A stretch of DNA of 39,026 nt from Sphingomonadales bacterium (lineage in GTDB: Bacteria > Pseudomonadota > Alphaproteobacteria > Sphingomonadales > Sphingomonadaceae). Each line of letters starts with the position of its first letter. Within the stretch, counting starts at the first letter, position 1. The notes under the pieces were generated by a model, which was given only the letters and a program-made list of their open reading frames with translations, searched no databases and was not told where the DNA came from. Positions 18,236 through 27,118 of this stretch are shown here, in pieces. Made by a program: the position numbers and the translations under genes. The stretch spans positions 1-39,026 of the forward strand of contig JAIXPC010000005.1 of the NCBI GenBank assembly GCA_027486415.1. Direction: 5' to 3'.

Positions 18236-18832
18236 ATGCCCGACGATGCCATGCCCCGTGATGATCGCATCAGCGCCTATATCGAGAAATCCGCCGACTT
18301 TGCCAAACCGATCCTGAGGGCGGTGCGGGCCGCCGTGCATGACGCGGTGCCAGGTGCGGGTGAGACGATCAAGTGGGGAATGCCGTTCTTCACCCTGAAC
18401 GGGCGCGATCTGGCCATGATGGCGGCGTTCAAGGCCCATGCCGGGGTGGGCGTGTTCGATGGCTCGCCCATGGCCGGCGGGGGCGGCATGGGCAATCTGG
18501 GCAAGCTGGCGAGTGTGGCCGATCTGCCAGATGACCTTCCGGCGCGGTTGCAGGCGGCGGCGCAAGTGGCGGCCGCTGGCAAACCGATGCGCCCGCGCGC
18601 GGCGGCTGCGCCCAAGGCCGATATTGCCATGCCCGATGACCTCGCCGCCGCCCTGTCTGCGGTGCCGGCGGCAGAGGCGGCCTTCGCGGCGTTTCCACCC
18701 GGCGCGCGGCGCGAGTATCTGGAATGGGTGACCGGCGCCAAGCAGGCGGCGACGCGCGACAAGCGCATCGCGACCACGGTGGCTCAGGCCGCCGAGGGCA
18801 AGCGCCTCAACTGGAAATATGAGAAATGCTGA
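18236..18832 (+). CDS. DUF1801 / YdeI-type protein
   Basis: This 198-residue soluble protein has an N-terminal DUF1801 domain (about 10-110, with AVHDAVPGAGETIKWGMPFF) and a C-terminal YdeI/OmpD-associated segment (AFAAFPPGARREYLEWVTGAK, then TRDKRIATTVAQAAEGKRLNW). Such proteins are widespread and functionally uncharacterised. The ATG at 18236 is well supported by AGGGAGG five bases upstream; an ATG at 18231 is out of frame. It is probably the last gene of the nnr-methyltransferase group. Its TGA abuts the stop of the converging MAPEG gene in the palindrome TGATCA. Confidence 0.85.
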   Translation: MPDDAMPRDDRISAYIEKSADFAKPILRAVRAAVHDAVPGAGETIKWGMPFFTLNGRDLAMMAAFKAHAGVGVFDGSPMAGGGGMGNLGKLASVADLPDDLPARLQAAAQVAAAGKPMRPRAAAAPKADIAMPDDLAAALSAVPAAEAAFAAFPPGARREYLEWVTGAKQAATRDKRIATTVAQAAEGKRLNWKYEKC

Positions 18833-19273
18833 TCAGGCGGTCGCCACACTGAGCGCGACCAGCACCAGCCCGAACAGGCACAGCGACGCCAGCGCGAACA
18901 CGGCGAAGCGGATGACAACGCGGTTGGAGAGGATCTGCACCAGGCTGTGGACGATCCGCAAGGCGGCATAGCCCCACGCGAGGTTGACCGCGAGGCTGCC
19001 GCTTTCCCCCATCACGGCCAGCGCCAGCGCGGTGGCGTAGAAGATCGTCGGCTGTTCCATCAGGTGGTTGTAATTGTCGGCCACCCAGCTCGCCCGCTCC
19101 TCGCCGGCGGCGACCAGATCGTCGCGCAGGCTCTTGCCGGTGGAGCCGACCATCTTGGTGCCATCAATGCCGGCGCGGCTCATCGCCGGCAGGCGCGTGG
19201 CGTACATCCACAGCCAGACCAGCATGGTCCAGCCGGCCAGCACCAGCATCGGCACCAGGATTGCCTTGGACAT
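18833..19273 (-). CDS. MAPEG-family membrane protein
   Basis: This four-helix integral membrane protein of 146 residues belongs to the family of eicosanoid- and glutathione-metabolising enzymes. Helices are predicted at about 5-25, 73-92, 95-112 and 122-143. The family-like segment NYNHLMEQPTIFYATALAL (68-86) precedes the second helix. Bacterial members are often glutathione-dependent, but the substrate here is unknown. The start ATG at 19273 has GGGGAGGG upstream at workable spacing, yet that ribosome binding site lies inside the 3' arm of an 11-base hairpin. It lies 89 bases downstream of the deoxyhypusine-synthase-like gene on the same strand. Confidence 0.85.
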   Translation of the reverse strand: MSKAILVPMLVLAGWTMLVWLWMYATRLPAMSRAGIDGTKMVGSTGKSLRDDLVAAGEERASWVADNYNHLMEQPTIFYATALALAVMGESGSLAVNLAWGYAALRIVHSLVQILSNRVVIRFAVFALASLCLFGLVLVALSVATA

Positions 19274-19274
19274 G

Positions 19275-19306
19275 AAAAACCCTCCCCGTTTGTGGCGGGG
19301 AGGGTT
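19275..19306 (-). terminator. Terminator-like hairpin that contains the MAPEG ribosome binding site
   Basis: On the minus strand an 11-base stem, AACCCTCCCCG/CGGGGAGGGTT, with a seven-base loop runs straight into a T-run, as an intrinsic terminator for the upstream DHS-like gene would. The T-run ends one base before the MAPEG ATG. The GGAGG in the 3' arm is the only Shine-Dalgarno sequence for MAPEG, so the structure could both end upstream transcription and hide the MAPEG ribosome binding site. Confidence 0.75.
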
Positions 19307-19331
19307 CGTCGTTTTTCAGTGGGGTGTCAAA

Positions 19332-19382
19332 TCAGCCGAACAGCTTACCCCCCGGTAAGGCGTCAGCCGAACAGCTTACCCC
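19332..19382. repeat. 20-base direct repeat at the end of the DHS-like gene
   Basis: Identical 20-base copies lie at 19332-19351 and 19363-19382, a 31-base period. The gene-proximal copy holds the last codons (for KLFG) and the stop of the DHS-like gene. The second copy is downstream of it, so the 3' end of the gene looks tandemly duplicated. Confidence 0.85.
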
Positions 19383-20439
19383 ACGCGCGCTTGGCGCGGG
19401 CCTTCCAGTGGCCGCGGTGATAGGCGTCGCTGGCCAGCAGCGGCATGACCGAGCCGGCTTCGGCGAAGACCATCTGTTCGATGCCGGTGTTGACCTTGCC
19501 CCAGCTGGCGGCTTCCTGCAGCGTCGAGGACGAGCAGGCGCCGTCGCGCACGTCGGCCACCGTGATCTGCACGGCGTATTTGTGCACTTCGACATCGTGG
19601 TGGCCGAGGATTTCGGCGCAGACCACCGTGTCCTGGATGAAGTTCTTGGGCACGCCGCCGCCGATCATCAGGAGGCCAGTGGTGCCGGCCTTGATCTTGA
19701 TGTCGGTCAGTTCGCGGAAATCGGCGATGGCATCGAGCATCATGTAAGGCTGACCGGCCTTGGCGCGATCGACCTGGTGCTTGACGAGGCCAAAGCCTGC
19801 GGAGCTGTCCACGAACGCCGGGCAGAAGATCGGCACGTCATGCTCATAGGCGAGCTTGACGAGGCTGTTCTCCTTCTTGCCGTGCTCTGCCAGATACTTG
19901 CCCATCTCGCGGATGAAGGCGCGGCTGGAATAGGCCTTGGGCTCCAGCGTGTTGGCGATCTCGTAGATGGTGTGATCGGTGTCCTGCAGCGCTTCTTCGT
20001 CGATGTAGGTGTCATAGATGCGATCAATCAGCAGCGAGCGCAGCGTGTCGTCATCCGGCACTTCCAGCGCCTGATAATGCTTGTGACCAAGGCCTTCGAA
20101 GAAATCCATGTCGACGATGGTGGCGCCGGTGGCGACGATGCCATCGACCATGTTGTTGCGGACCAGCTCGGCATAGAGATCCATGCAGCCGCCGGCCGAG
20201 GTGGAACCGGCGATGACCAGGAAGATGGTGCAATCCGGATCCTGCAGCATCTGGTTGTAGATGCCGGTGGCGCGGGCGAGATCGCGCGACGTGAAGCTCA
20301 TCTTCGCCATGCCATCGATGATCGGGCGAGCGTCAAAGCTGGTGATGTCGATATGTTCAACGAGGGTCGACAGCAGCTCGGCCTTGCGCTGGCGCTCGGC
20401 GGGGCTGAGTTCGGACACGACGTGGTTCAGTTCACTCAT
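19363..20439 (-). CDS. Deoxyhypusine-synthase-like protein (candidate homospermidine-type synthase)
   Basis: This 358-residue protein of the deoxyhypusine synthase (DHS) family is NAD-dependent. Family members transfer an aminobutyl group from spermidine or putrescine to an amine. The NAD-site block GSTSAGGCMDLY, FCPAFVDSSAGFG, IGGGVPKNF and ASWGKVNTG are all conserved. K315 in WGK aligns with the catalytic lysine of human DHS. Bacteria lack eIF5A, so the acceptor is unlikely to be that protein. The gene lies directly downstream of ornithine decarboxylase, so a role in homospermidine or another polyamine is more likely. The ATG at 20439 has AGGAG nine bases upstream. The gene ends in a 20-base direct repeat and is followed by a terminator-like hairpin. 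Confidence 0.88.
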   Translation of the reverse strand: MSELNHVVSELSPAERQRKAELLSTLVEHIDITSFDARPIIDGMAKMSFTSRDLARATGIYNQMLQDPDCTIFLVIAGSTSAGGCMDLYAELVRNNMVDGIVATGATIVDMDFFEGLGHKHYQALEVPDDDTLRSLLIDRIYDTYIDEEALQDTDHTIYEIANTLEPKAYSSRAFIREMGKYLAEHGKKENSLVKLAYEHDVPIFCPAFVDSSAGFGLVKHQVDRAKAGQPYMMLDAIADFRELTDIKIKAGTTGLLMIGGGVPKNFIQDTVVCAEILGHHDVEVHKYAVQITVADVRDGACSSSTLQEAASWGKVNTGIEQMVFAEAGSVMPLLASDAYHRGHWKARAKRAWGKLFG

Positions 20440-20468
20440 GGATCAAGGCTCCTGAAGGGGGATGGCCC

Positions 20469-20489
20469 GGCGTTCAACGGAAGAACGCC
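20469..20489 (-). other. Stem-loop between the ODC and DHS-like genes
   Basis: A seven-base inverted repeat, GGCGTTC/GAACGCC, has a seven-base loop and lies about 30 bases upstream of the DHS-like start, just before its ribosome binding site. It has no T-run, so a role in mRNA stability or in leader control is possible. Confidence 0.45.
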
Positions 20490-20528
20490 GCCCGCGGCCG
20501 GTGGAGCCCGGCGCCGAGCGGGGAAAAT

Positions 20529-20554
20529 CGCCCCTGCCGGCAAGGGCAGGGGCG
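20529..20554 (-). terminator. Weak terminator or attenuator after the ODC gene
   Basis: A perfect ten-base stem, CGCCCCTGCC/GGCAGGGGCG, with a six-base loop begins about ten bases after the ODC stop. On the minus strand it is followed only by ATTTTCCCC. The short T-run suggests partial termination, which would set a lower level of the downstream DHS-like gene. Confidence 0.55.
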
Positions 20555-20564
20555 GAAATGGGGA

Positions 20565-21767
20565 TCAGTTCTGGCGCAGCTGGACGACCTTTTCGGGTGC
20601 GTCTTCGCTGGGGGCGTAGAGCGTGACCATCGGTTCGTCGGACACGATCACGGTTTCGCCGGCGGTGAAGCCGTTGAACCCGGTCCGCATCGCAGCGCCA
20701 TAGGCACCCAGCATGCCGATCTCGATATAATCGCCGGCAGCGATGTCAGCCGGCAGGGCGAACGGCCCGCGCATGAAATCCATGTCGTCGCAGGTCGGGC
20801 CCCAGAAGCTGAACTCCATGTCGCGGGCGCGGCTGTCCTCTTCGCGGACGAGTTCGACCGGGAAGCGCCAATCGATGTGCGCGGCATCGAACAGGGCGCC
20901 ATAGGCCCCATCGTTGATGTAGAGCACATCGCCCTTGCGGGCTTCGACACGCACCAGCACCGAGGAATATTCGGCACACAGCGCCCGGCCGGGTTCGCAC
21001 CACAGTTCCGCCGAATAGGAAATCGGCAGCGCTTCGAAAGCGCGGTGGATGACCTCGAAATAGGCCTCCAGCCGGCCCGGCTCCATGCCCGGATAATGCG
21101 ACGGGAAGCCGCCGCCGACATCGACGATGTCAACGGTGACACCGGCCGCGACGATAGCGGCACGCACCTGTGCCATGGCGTCGCCATAGGCTTGCGGGCT
21201 CATCGCCTGGCTGCCGACGTGGAAGCAGATACCGAGCGCATCGGCGACCTGGCGGGCGGCCATCAGCACGGGCGCGGCTTCGTCGGCCGGCACGCCGAAC
21301 TTGGAGGCGAGGCTGAGCTTGCTGTGCGAGGACGAGACGCGCAGGCGCACGCACAGGGTCAGATCGGTCGCAGCCTCGCCATTGGTGGACGTCGCGTCGA
21401 CGATCTTTTCCAGTTCCTCGATCGAATCGAGGCTGAACACGCGTACGCCGTGCAGGTGATAGGCCTCGGCAATGGCTTCCGGCGACTTGATCGGGTGCAT
21501 GAAGCACAGCGTCGCATTGGGAGCGACATCGCGCACCAGCCGCACTTCGGCAATCGAGGCGACGTCATAATGCGTCAGCCCCGCATCCCACAGGGTGCGG
21601 ATCAGGTCAGGCGAGGGATTCGCCTTGACCGCATACATCGACGTTCCCGGAAACTTCGAAAGGAAGAATCGGGCAGCGCGGCGAGCGGCGTGCGGGCGGA
21701 CGAGGGTAACGGGCTGCGTGGGACGCAGGGACCGCGCTACCGACAGCGCTTCAGGATGCTTGAGCAA
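20565..21767 (-). CDS. Ornithine decarboxylase (type III fold, PLP-dependent)
   Basis: This enzyme converts ornithine (or a related basic amino acid) to putrescine. The alanine-racemase-fold protein of 400 residues has the PLP lysine K48 (MYAVKANPSP), VGSQ, the phosphate loop VDVGGGFPSHYPG, WCEPGRAL, the catalytic cysteine C326 (GPTCDDMDF) and Y356 (LGAYGAAM). The best start is a TTG at 21767 (giving MLKHPEALSV), because GGAGGT lies eight bases upstream and the next residues match the family N-terminus. An in-frame ATG at 21857 would add 30 unrelated residues. Lysine decarboxylase activity cannot be excluded. It is the first gene of a probable two-gene polyamine unit with the DHS-like protein. 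Confidence 0.93.
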   Translation of the reverse strand: MLKHPEALSVARSLRPTQPVTLVRPHAARRAARFFLSKFPGTSMYAVKANPSPDLIRTLWDAGLTHYDVASIAEVRLVRDVAPNATLCFMHPIKSPEAIAEAYHLHGVRVFSLDSIEELEKIVDATSTNGEAATDLTLCVRLRVSSSHSKLSLASKFGVPADEAAPVLMAARQVADALGICFHVGSQAMSPQAYGDAMAQVRAAIVAAGVTVDIVDVGGGFPSHYPGMEPGRLEAYFEVIHRAFEALPISYSAELWCEPGRALCAEYSSVLVRVEARKGDVLYINDGAYGALFDAAHIDWRFPVELVREEDSRARDMEFSFWGPTCDDMDFMRGPFALPADIAAGDYIEIGMLGAYGAAMRTGFNGFTAGETVIVSDEPMVTLYAPSEDAPEKVVQLRQN

Positions 21768-22041
21768 CTCAAGGGACCTCCGGGTGGGCAAAGTATGTCG
21801 CCGCTGCGCGCTTGACTGGAAGGATCCCGAAGGCCCCTTCCGGCCGATCGCCGGCATTGACACCAAAGCTGCCTTGCGGTGGAAGTCCCATGGGGCAGCG
21901 GACGCGCTTGTTATGGGCTATGACCCCCCGTGTAAAGCGGAAAATTGTTACAGTGGCCGACGACGGAAAAAGCGCGTTTTGGCGTGGGCTTTCAAGGGGT
22001 TGTGAAAGGCCCTTCGTGAACAGATGAAAGGCGTTTTTTCA
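21768..22041. promoter_or_regulatory. Divergent control region of ODC and the threonine dehydratase
   Basis: This 274-base region holds an AT-richer core (about 21905-22040) likely to carry both promoters. On the ODC side (minus) is the strong ribosome binding site GGAGGT at 21776-21781, followed upstream by two hairpins: GGAAGG/CCTTCC (21818-21841) enclosing a CC-UUCG-GG tip, and CCGGC/GCCGG (21840-21854). They share two bases and so compete. This could be a regulated ODC leader; ODC leaders with conserved structure (speF-type) are known in alphaproteobacteria, but I cannot match this one to that consensus. Confidence 0.4.
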
Positions 22042-23016
22042 ATGACTTCCCCCGTAGTTCATGCCGATGTTCTTGCTGCTGCCGCGCGGCTGGGGAGCTG
22101 GCCGGTGAGAACGCCGCTGGTGAACAGCCCTGCGCTGGATGCGATCTGCGGGGGCCGCGTGTGGTTCAAGGCGGAGAATCTGCAGCACACCGGCAGCTTC
22201 AAGTTCCGTGGCGCGATGAACCGGCTGCTGGCGATTCCTGCCGAAGGCCGCAAGGGCGGCGTGGTCGCCTATTCATCGGGCAACCACGCGCAAGGGGTGG
22301 CGCGGGCGGCGAAACTGCTGGACATGCCGGCGGTGATCGTGATGCCATCCGATGCGCCGAAGCTGAAGGTGGAGCGCACCCGCGCCGATGGCGCCGAGGT
22401 GGTGTTCTATGACCGGCTCACCGAAAGCCGCGAGACGATCGCCGCCGGCATCGCCGAATCGAAAGGCGCGCTGATCGTGCCGCCGTTCGCCGATCCGCTG
22501 ATCATCGCCGGGCAGGGCACGGCCGGGCTGGAAGCGGTGGCGCAGCTGGCCGAGCGCGGCGAGACCGCTGATCTTGCGCTCTCCTGCTGCGGTGGTGGCG
22601 GGCTTTCGGGCGGCTTTGCGGCCGGCAGCCAGCTGAAGACAGTGATTGTCGAACCCGAAGGCTATGACGATGTCTGCCGCAGTCTCGCCGCCGGGCGCAT
22701 CCTGCCGGTGGAAAATCCCGGCCCGACTCGCTGTGACGCGCTGCAAACGCTGGTGATGGCCGATATCACCTTCGCCACGCTGCAGCACCATGGCGCCACC
22801 GGCGTATCGGTGAGCGAGGCTGAAGTGGCGCGCGCCGTGGCCTTTGCCTTCCGCGAGCTGAAGCTGGTGGTGGAGCCGGGCGGATCGGTCACGCTGGCGG
22901 CGCTGCTGGCCGGCAAGGTGGATGTGAAGGGCAAGACCGTGATTGCCACGCTGTCGGGCGGCAATATCGACGCCGCGGTGATGGTGAGCTGTCTGACGGA
23001 GGCGGGGGCGCTTTAA
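22042..23016 (+). CDS. Threonine/serine dehydratase-like PLP enzyme
   Basis: This fold-type II PLP enzyme of 324 residues deaminates threonine or serine to 2-oxobutyrate or pyruvate, or racemises serine. The PLP lysine is K54 in TGSFKFRGA, the asparagine loop is SSGNHAQGVA, the glycine-rich phosphate loop is SCCGGGGLSGG, and the C-terminal LSGGNID is typical. There is no C-terminal ACT domain, so it is the short catabolic/racemase-like form, not biosynthetic IlvA. The ATG at 22042 has AAAGG ten bases upstream; an ATG at 22024 in the same frame is less likely. It is divergent from ODC and its TAA overlaps the stop of the opposing DUF2189 gene. Confidence 0.88.
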   Translation: MTSPVVHADVLAAAARLGSWPVRTPLVNSPALDAICGGRVWFKAENLQHTGSFKFRGAMNRLLAIPAEGRKGGVVAYSSGNHAQGVARAAKLLDMPAVIVMPSDAPKLKVERTRADGAEVVFYDRLTESRETIAAGIAESKGALIVPPFADPLIIAGQGTAGLEAVAQLAERGETADLALSCCGGGGLSGGFAAGSQLKTVIVEPEGYDDVCRSLAAGRILPVENPGPTRCDALQTLVMADITFATLQHHGATGVSVSEAEVARAVAFAFRELKLVVEPGGSVTLAALLAGKVDVKGKTVIATLSGGNIDAAVMVSCLTEAGAL

Positions 23017-23771
23017 GCGACGACCCTGCGATACAGGTGCCAGGTGGCATGGCCGAGCACCGGCAGCGCCACCACCAGGCCAAGGAACGCCGGCAGCATG
23101 GCAATGAACAATGTGGTGGCGATCAGCACGGCCCAGGCGATCAGCACGCGGCCATTGCGGCGCATGGCCGACAGGCTGGCGATGATCGCCGTCATGAAAT
23201 CCACGTCGCGATCAACCAGCATCGGCAGGCTGATCACGGTCACGGCGTAGAAGCCCAGCGCCAGCAGTGCCCCGACCGCGCTGCCGAAGCCAAGCATGGC
23301 AAGGCCGGTGCCGGTGAGCAGGAAGGCGAAACTGTCCGTCTCGCTGCCCGACTGGAAGATGGCAAAGATGGCGTGGGCGATCATCAGCCAGAAACCGAAG
23401 GCGACGAAGATGATGACGCCCATCGACAATATCTGGTCATCGCCGCGCCCCCTGAGCGCGCCCAGCACGGCCAGCCAGCCCAACGGCAGGCCCAGTTGCC
23501 GCCGGCGGCTGACATCATAGAGTCCGACGGCGCAGAACGGGGCGAGCAGGGGAAAGCCGGCGGCGGCCGGCACCAGCCAGGCGACAGCGCCGCCATTGAG
23601 CAGCGCCCAGCCCAGCACCAGCCCGGCCAGCACATAGATGCCGCCAAAGAACAGGCCGAACTGCGGCGCGGCACGGAAATCCGACCAGCCGGCAACGAGC
23701 GCGGCGCGAAGATCGGCCACGCTCAGGTCATGCGCCACAATGGGCCCTGCGGCCACTCCGGCAATCGGCAT
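23013..23771 (-). CDS. DUF2189 integral membrane protein
   Basis: This 252-residue inner-membrane protein has about six hydrophobic helices (for example FGLFFGGIYVLAGLVLGWAL, the MGVIIFVAFGFWLMIAHAIF region and VLIAWAVLIATTLFIAML). It fits DUF2189, a family of predicted multi-pass proteins found in many alphaproteobacteria, with no known function. The ATG at 23771 is set by GGGGGAGG seven bases upstream; a TTG at 23822 has no such signal. It is downstream of glpD on the same strand after about 70 bases in the opposite order of transcription, that is, it is read toward the dehydratase with which it shares overlapping stop codons. Confidence 0.82.
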   Translation of the reverse strand: MPIAGVAAGPIVAHDLSVADLRAALVAGWSDFRAAPQFGLFFGGIYVLAGLVLGWALLNGGAVAWLVPAAAGFPLLAPFCAVGLYDVSRRRQLGLPLGWLAVLGALRGRGDDQILSMGVIIFVAFGFWLMIAHAIFAIFQSGSETDSFAFLLTGTGLAMLGFGSAVGALLALGFYAVTVISLPMLVDRDVDFMTAIIASLSAMRRNGRVLIAWAVLIATTLFIAMLPAFLGLVVALPVLGHATWHLYRRVVA

Positions 23772-23842
23772 CGCTGTTCCTCCCCCGCGATGTGGCAGCA
23801 GGATGACGCCATTACCGGCCAACGGGAAGTCAGGGCGATTGC

Positions 23843-25366
23843 TTAATCCAGCGAGGGCCGCGCAAAGCGGTGCCCGGCGGCGATGCCGCGCACGTCGCCC
23901 GGCTCCTCGCCGAACCAGCGCGCCACTTCGGCCTGTGCGCCTGCATCAAGGTGAAGGCCCAGCTTGGTGCGCCGCCACAACACGTCGGCGCTGCTGGCCG
24001 CCCATTCGTGAGTGCGGAAATAGTCCAGTTCGGCTTCGAAGATGCCGCCAAGATTGCGGCCCAGCCCGCCGGCCAGCAGGCCTTCTGCCGGCGCACCGAT
24101 GCTGTGGGCCAGCCGCTTGATGATGGCGGGATCGTAATTGGCCTCGCGCGCCTGCAGCTGGTCCAGCCAGCGCTTGAAGGCGGTCTGGCCATTTTCGCCG
24201 CGCCGGCGTTCGATGGCCCCGCCAGGCAGCGGCACGTCGCCTGTCCAGCTCTTCGACTTGGGCGCGATGCGCTTCATCACGTCTTCGGCGAGCACGCGAT
24301 AGGTGGTGATCTTGCCGCCGACGATGGTCATGGCGTCGAGGCCGGGATGTTCGACCAGGCGATAATCGCGGGTCGTCTCCTTGTCGTCCTTGCCGCTTTC
24401 CAGGATCAGCGGGCGCACGCCGGCAAAGCGGTGGACGACATCATCCGGGGTCAAGGGCCGCGCGAGATAGCGGTTGGCGGCCGACAGCAGATAATCGACA
24501 TCGGCGGGCGTCACACTGGCGTCTTCCGGACGCGCCACGTCGGCTTCGGTGGTGCCGATCAGGGAATAATCCTGCTCATAGGGGATGATGAAGATGATGC
24601 GGCCATCGGGCTGCTGCAGCATGAAGGCATCGCGGCCGAGGTGGACGCGGCGGGTGACGATGTGGCTGCCCTGCACCAGCCGCAGCGGCGGTGCGTCGTT
24701 GAGGCCGATGACGTGGCGGGCGACATCCTCCGCCCACGGCCCGGCGGCGTTGATCAGGCGCCGGGCGGCGATGGTGCTGCCATCGCCCAGCGTCAACTGC
24801 CAGACGCCTTCCACCCGCTCTGCCCGGGTCACCCGGGTGCGCGGCAGCACGGTCGCTCCGCGCGCGGCGGCGTCCTTCAGATTTTCAACGACCAGACGCG
24901 CATCATCGACCCAGCCATCCCAGTAACGAAAGGCGGTGCGGCAATCGCTGCTGAGCGCGCGGCCGGCGCGCTGGCTCCGCAGATCGATGCGTTCCGATCC
25001 CGGCACCATGTCGCGGCGGGCGAGGTGATCATAAAGGAAGGTGCCCAGCCGCAGCATCCATTCCGGCCTCATGCCGGGCGCGTGGGGCAGCACGAACGGT
25101 TGCGGCCAGGTGATGTGCGGGGCGATATCAAGGATGACCTCGCGTTCGGCCAGCGCCTTTCGCACCAGGCCAAAGGCACGATATTCGAGATAGCGCAGGC
25201 CGCCGTGGATCAGCTTGGTGGAGGCGGACGAGGTGGCCCCACCGATGTCGCCGGCATCGATGATGGAAACGCTCATTCCGCGTCCGCTCGCATCGCGGGC
25301 GATGCCGGCGCCGTTGATGCCGGCGCCGATGATGGCCAGATCATGAAGTGTGGGGGGCGTGATCAC
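23843..25366 (-). CDS. glpD: Glycerol-3-phosphate dehydrogenase, FAD-dependent
   Basis: This membrane-associated flavoprotein oxidises sn-glycerol-3-phosphate to dihydroxyacetone phosphate and reduces ubiquinone. The 507-residue protein has the FAD dinucleotide loop GAGINGAGIARDASGRG (14-30), the family block SSASTKLIHGGLRYLE, a central substrate region and the FAGVRPL and VGGKITTYR motifs, followed by the C-terminal GlpD helical cap. The start is a GTG at 25366 (MITPPTLHDLAIIG) with AGGGA nearby. It is divergent from glpK with only 41 bases between starts, so the two promoters must overlap. No glpR-like regulator or glpF channel is in the window. Confidence 0.95.
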   Translation of the reverse strand: MITPPTLHDLAIIGAGINGAGIARDASGRGMSVSIIDAGDIGGATSSASTKLIHGGLRYLEYRAFGLVRKALAEREVILDIAPHITWPQPFVLPHAPGMRPEWMLRLGTFLYDHLARRDMVPGSERIDLRSQRAGRALSSDCRTAFRYWDGWVDDARLVVENLKDAAARGATVLPRTRVTRAERVEGVWQLTLGDGSTIAARRLINAAGPWAEDVARHVIGLNDAPPLRLVQGSHIVTRRVHLGRDAFMLQQPDGRIIFIIPYEQDYSLIGTTEADVARPEDASVTPADVDYLLSAANRYLARPLTPDDVVHRFAGVRPLILESGKDDKETTRDYRLVEHPGLDAMTIVGGKITTYRVLAEDVMKRIAPKSKSWTGDVPLPGGAIERRRGENGQTAFKRWLDQLQAREANYDPAIIKRLAHSIGAPAEGLLAGGLGRNLGGIFEAELDYFRTHEWAASSADVLWRRTKLGLHLDAGAQAEVARWFGEEPGDVRGIAAGHRFARPSLD

Positions 25367-25407
25367 AAGGCTTCCCTAACCGGCCTTGCCTCCATAGAAA
25401 AGGCGAC

Positions 25408-26870
<1,463 letters not shown>

Positions 26871-26874
<4 letters not shown>

Positions 26875-27041
26875 ACCCGCTTTCAGGCCTGGCGCTGGTT
26901 GCTGCGCTGGCGCTGGCATTGGGCGGGCTGTGGCTGTGGCGGCAGCCGGGCGGCAATCGCACCAAGGCGGCGCTGATGGTCGTGGCCGGCGTGGTGGTGG
27001 CCTTCAACGCCTGGGTGGCGAGCCTGCCCACACCCGCCTGA
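26871..27041 (+). CDS. Small two-helix membrane protein coupled to glpK
   Basis: This 56-residue predicted protein (starting MNPLSGLALV) has two hydrophobic segments, about 5-24 and 34-52, joined by a short basic loop (WRQPGGNRTK). It would be a helical hairpin in the inner membrane with both ends on one side. Its GTG overlaps the glpK stop in the form GTGA, the same coupling seen for other gene pairs in this window, which is the main argument that it is real. No family is recognised. A role near glycerol entry or GlpD at the membrane is only an idea. Confidence 0.55.
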
Positions 27042-27118
27042 CGCGCCTGCGACAATCAACGGTTTGCGCTTTTGCGGCACCGTCCTAGTCTGCACCGCAC
27101 ATTCTGGGGAGGATGGAC

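Noticed and set aside
27064-27091. A possible promoter (TTGCGC, 16 bases, TAGTCT) before the PQQ dehydrogenase.
   Set aside because: Both hexamers match the consensus poorly; not distinguishable from chance.
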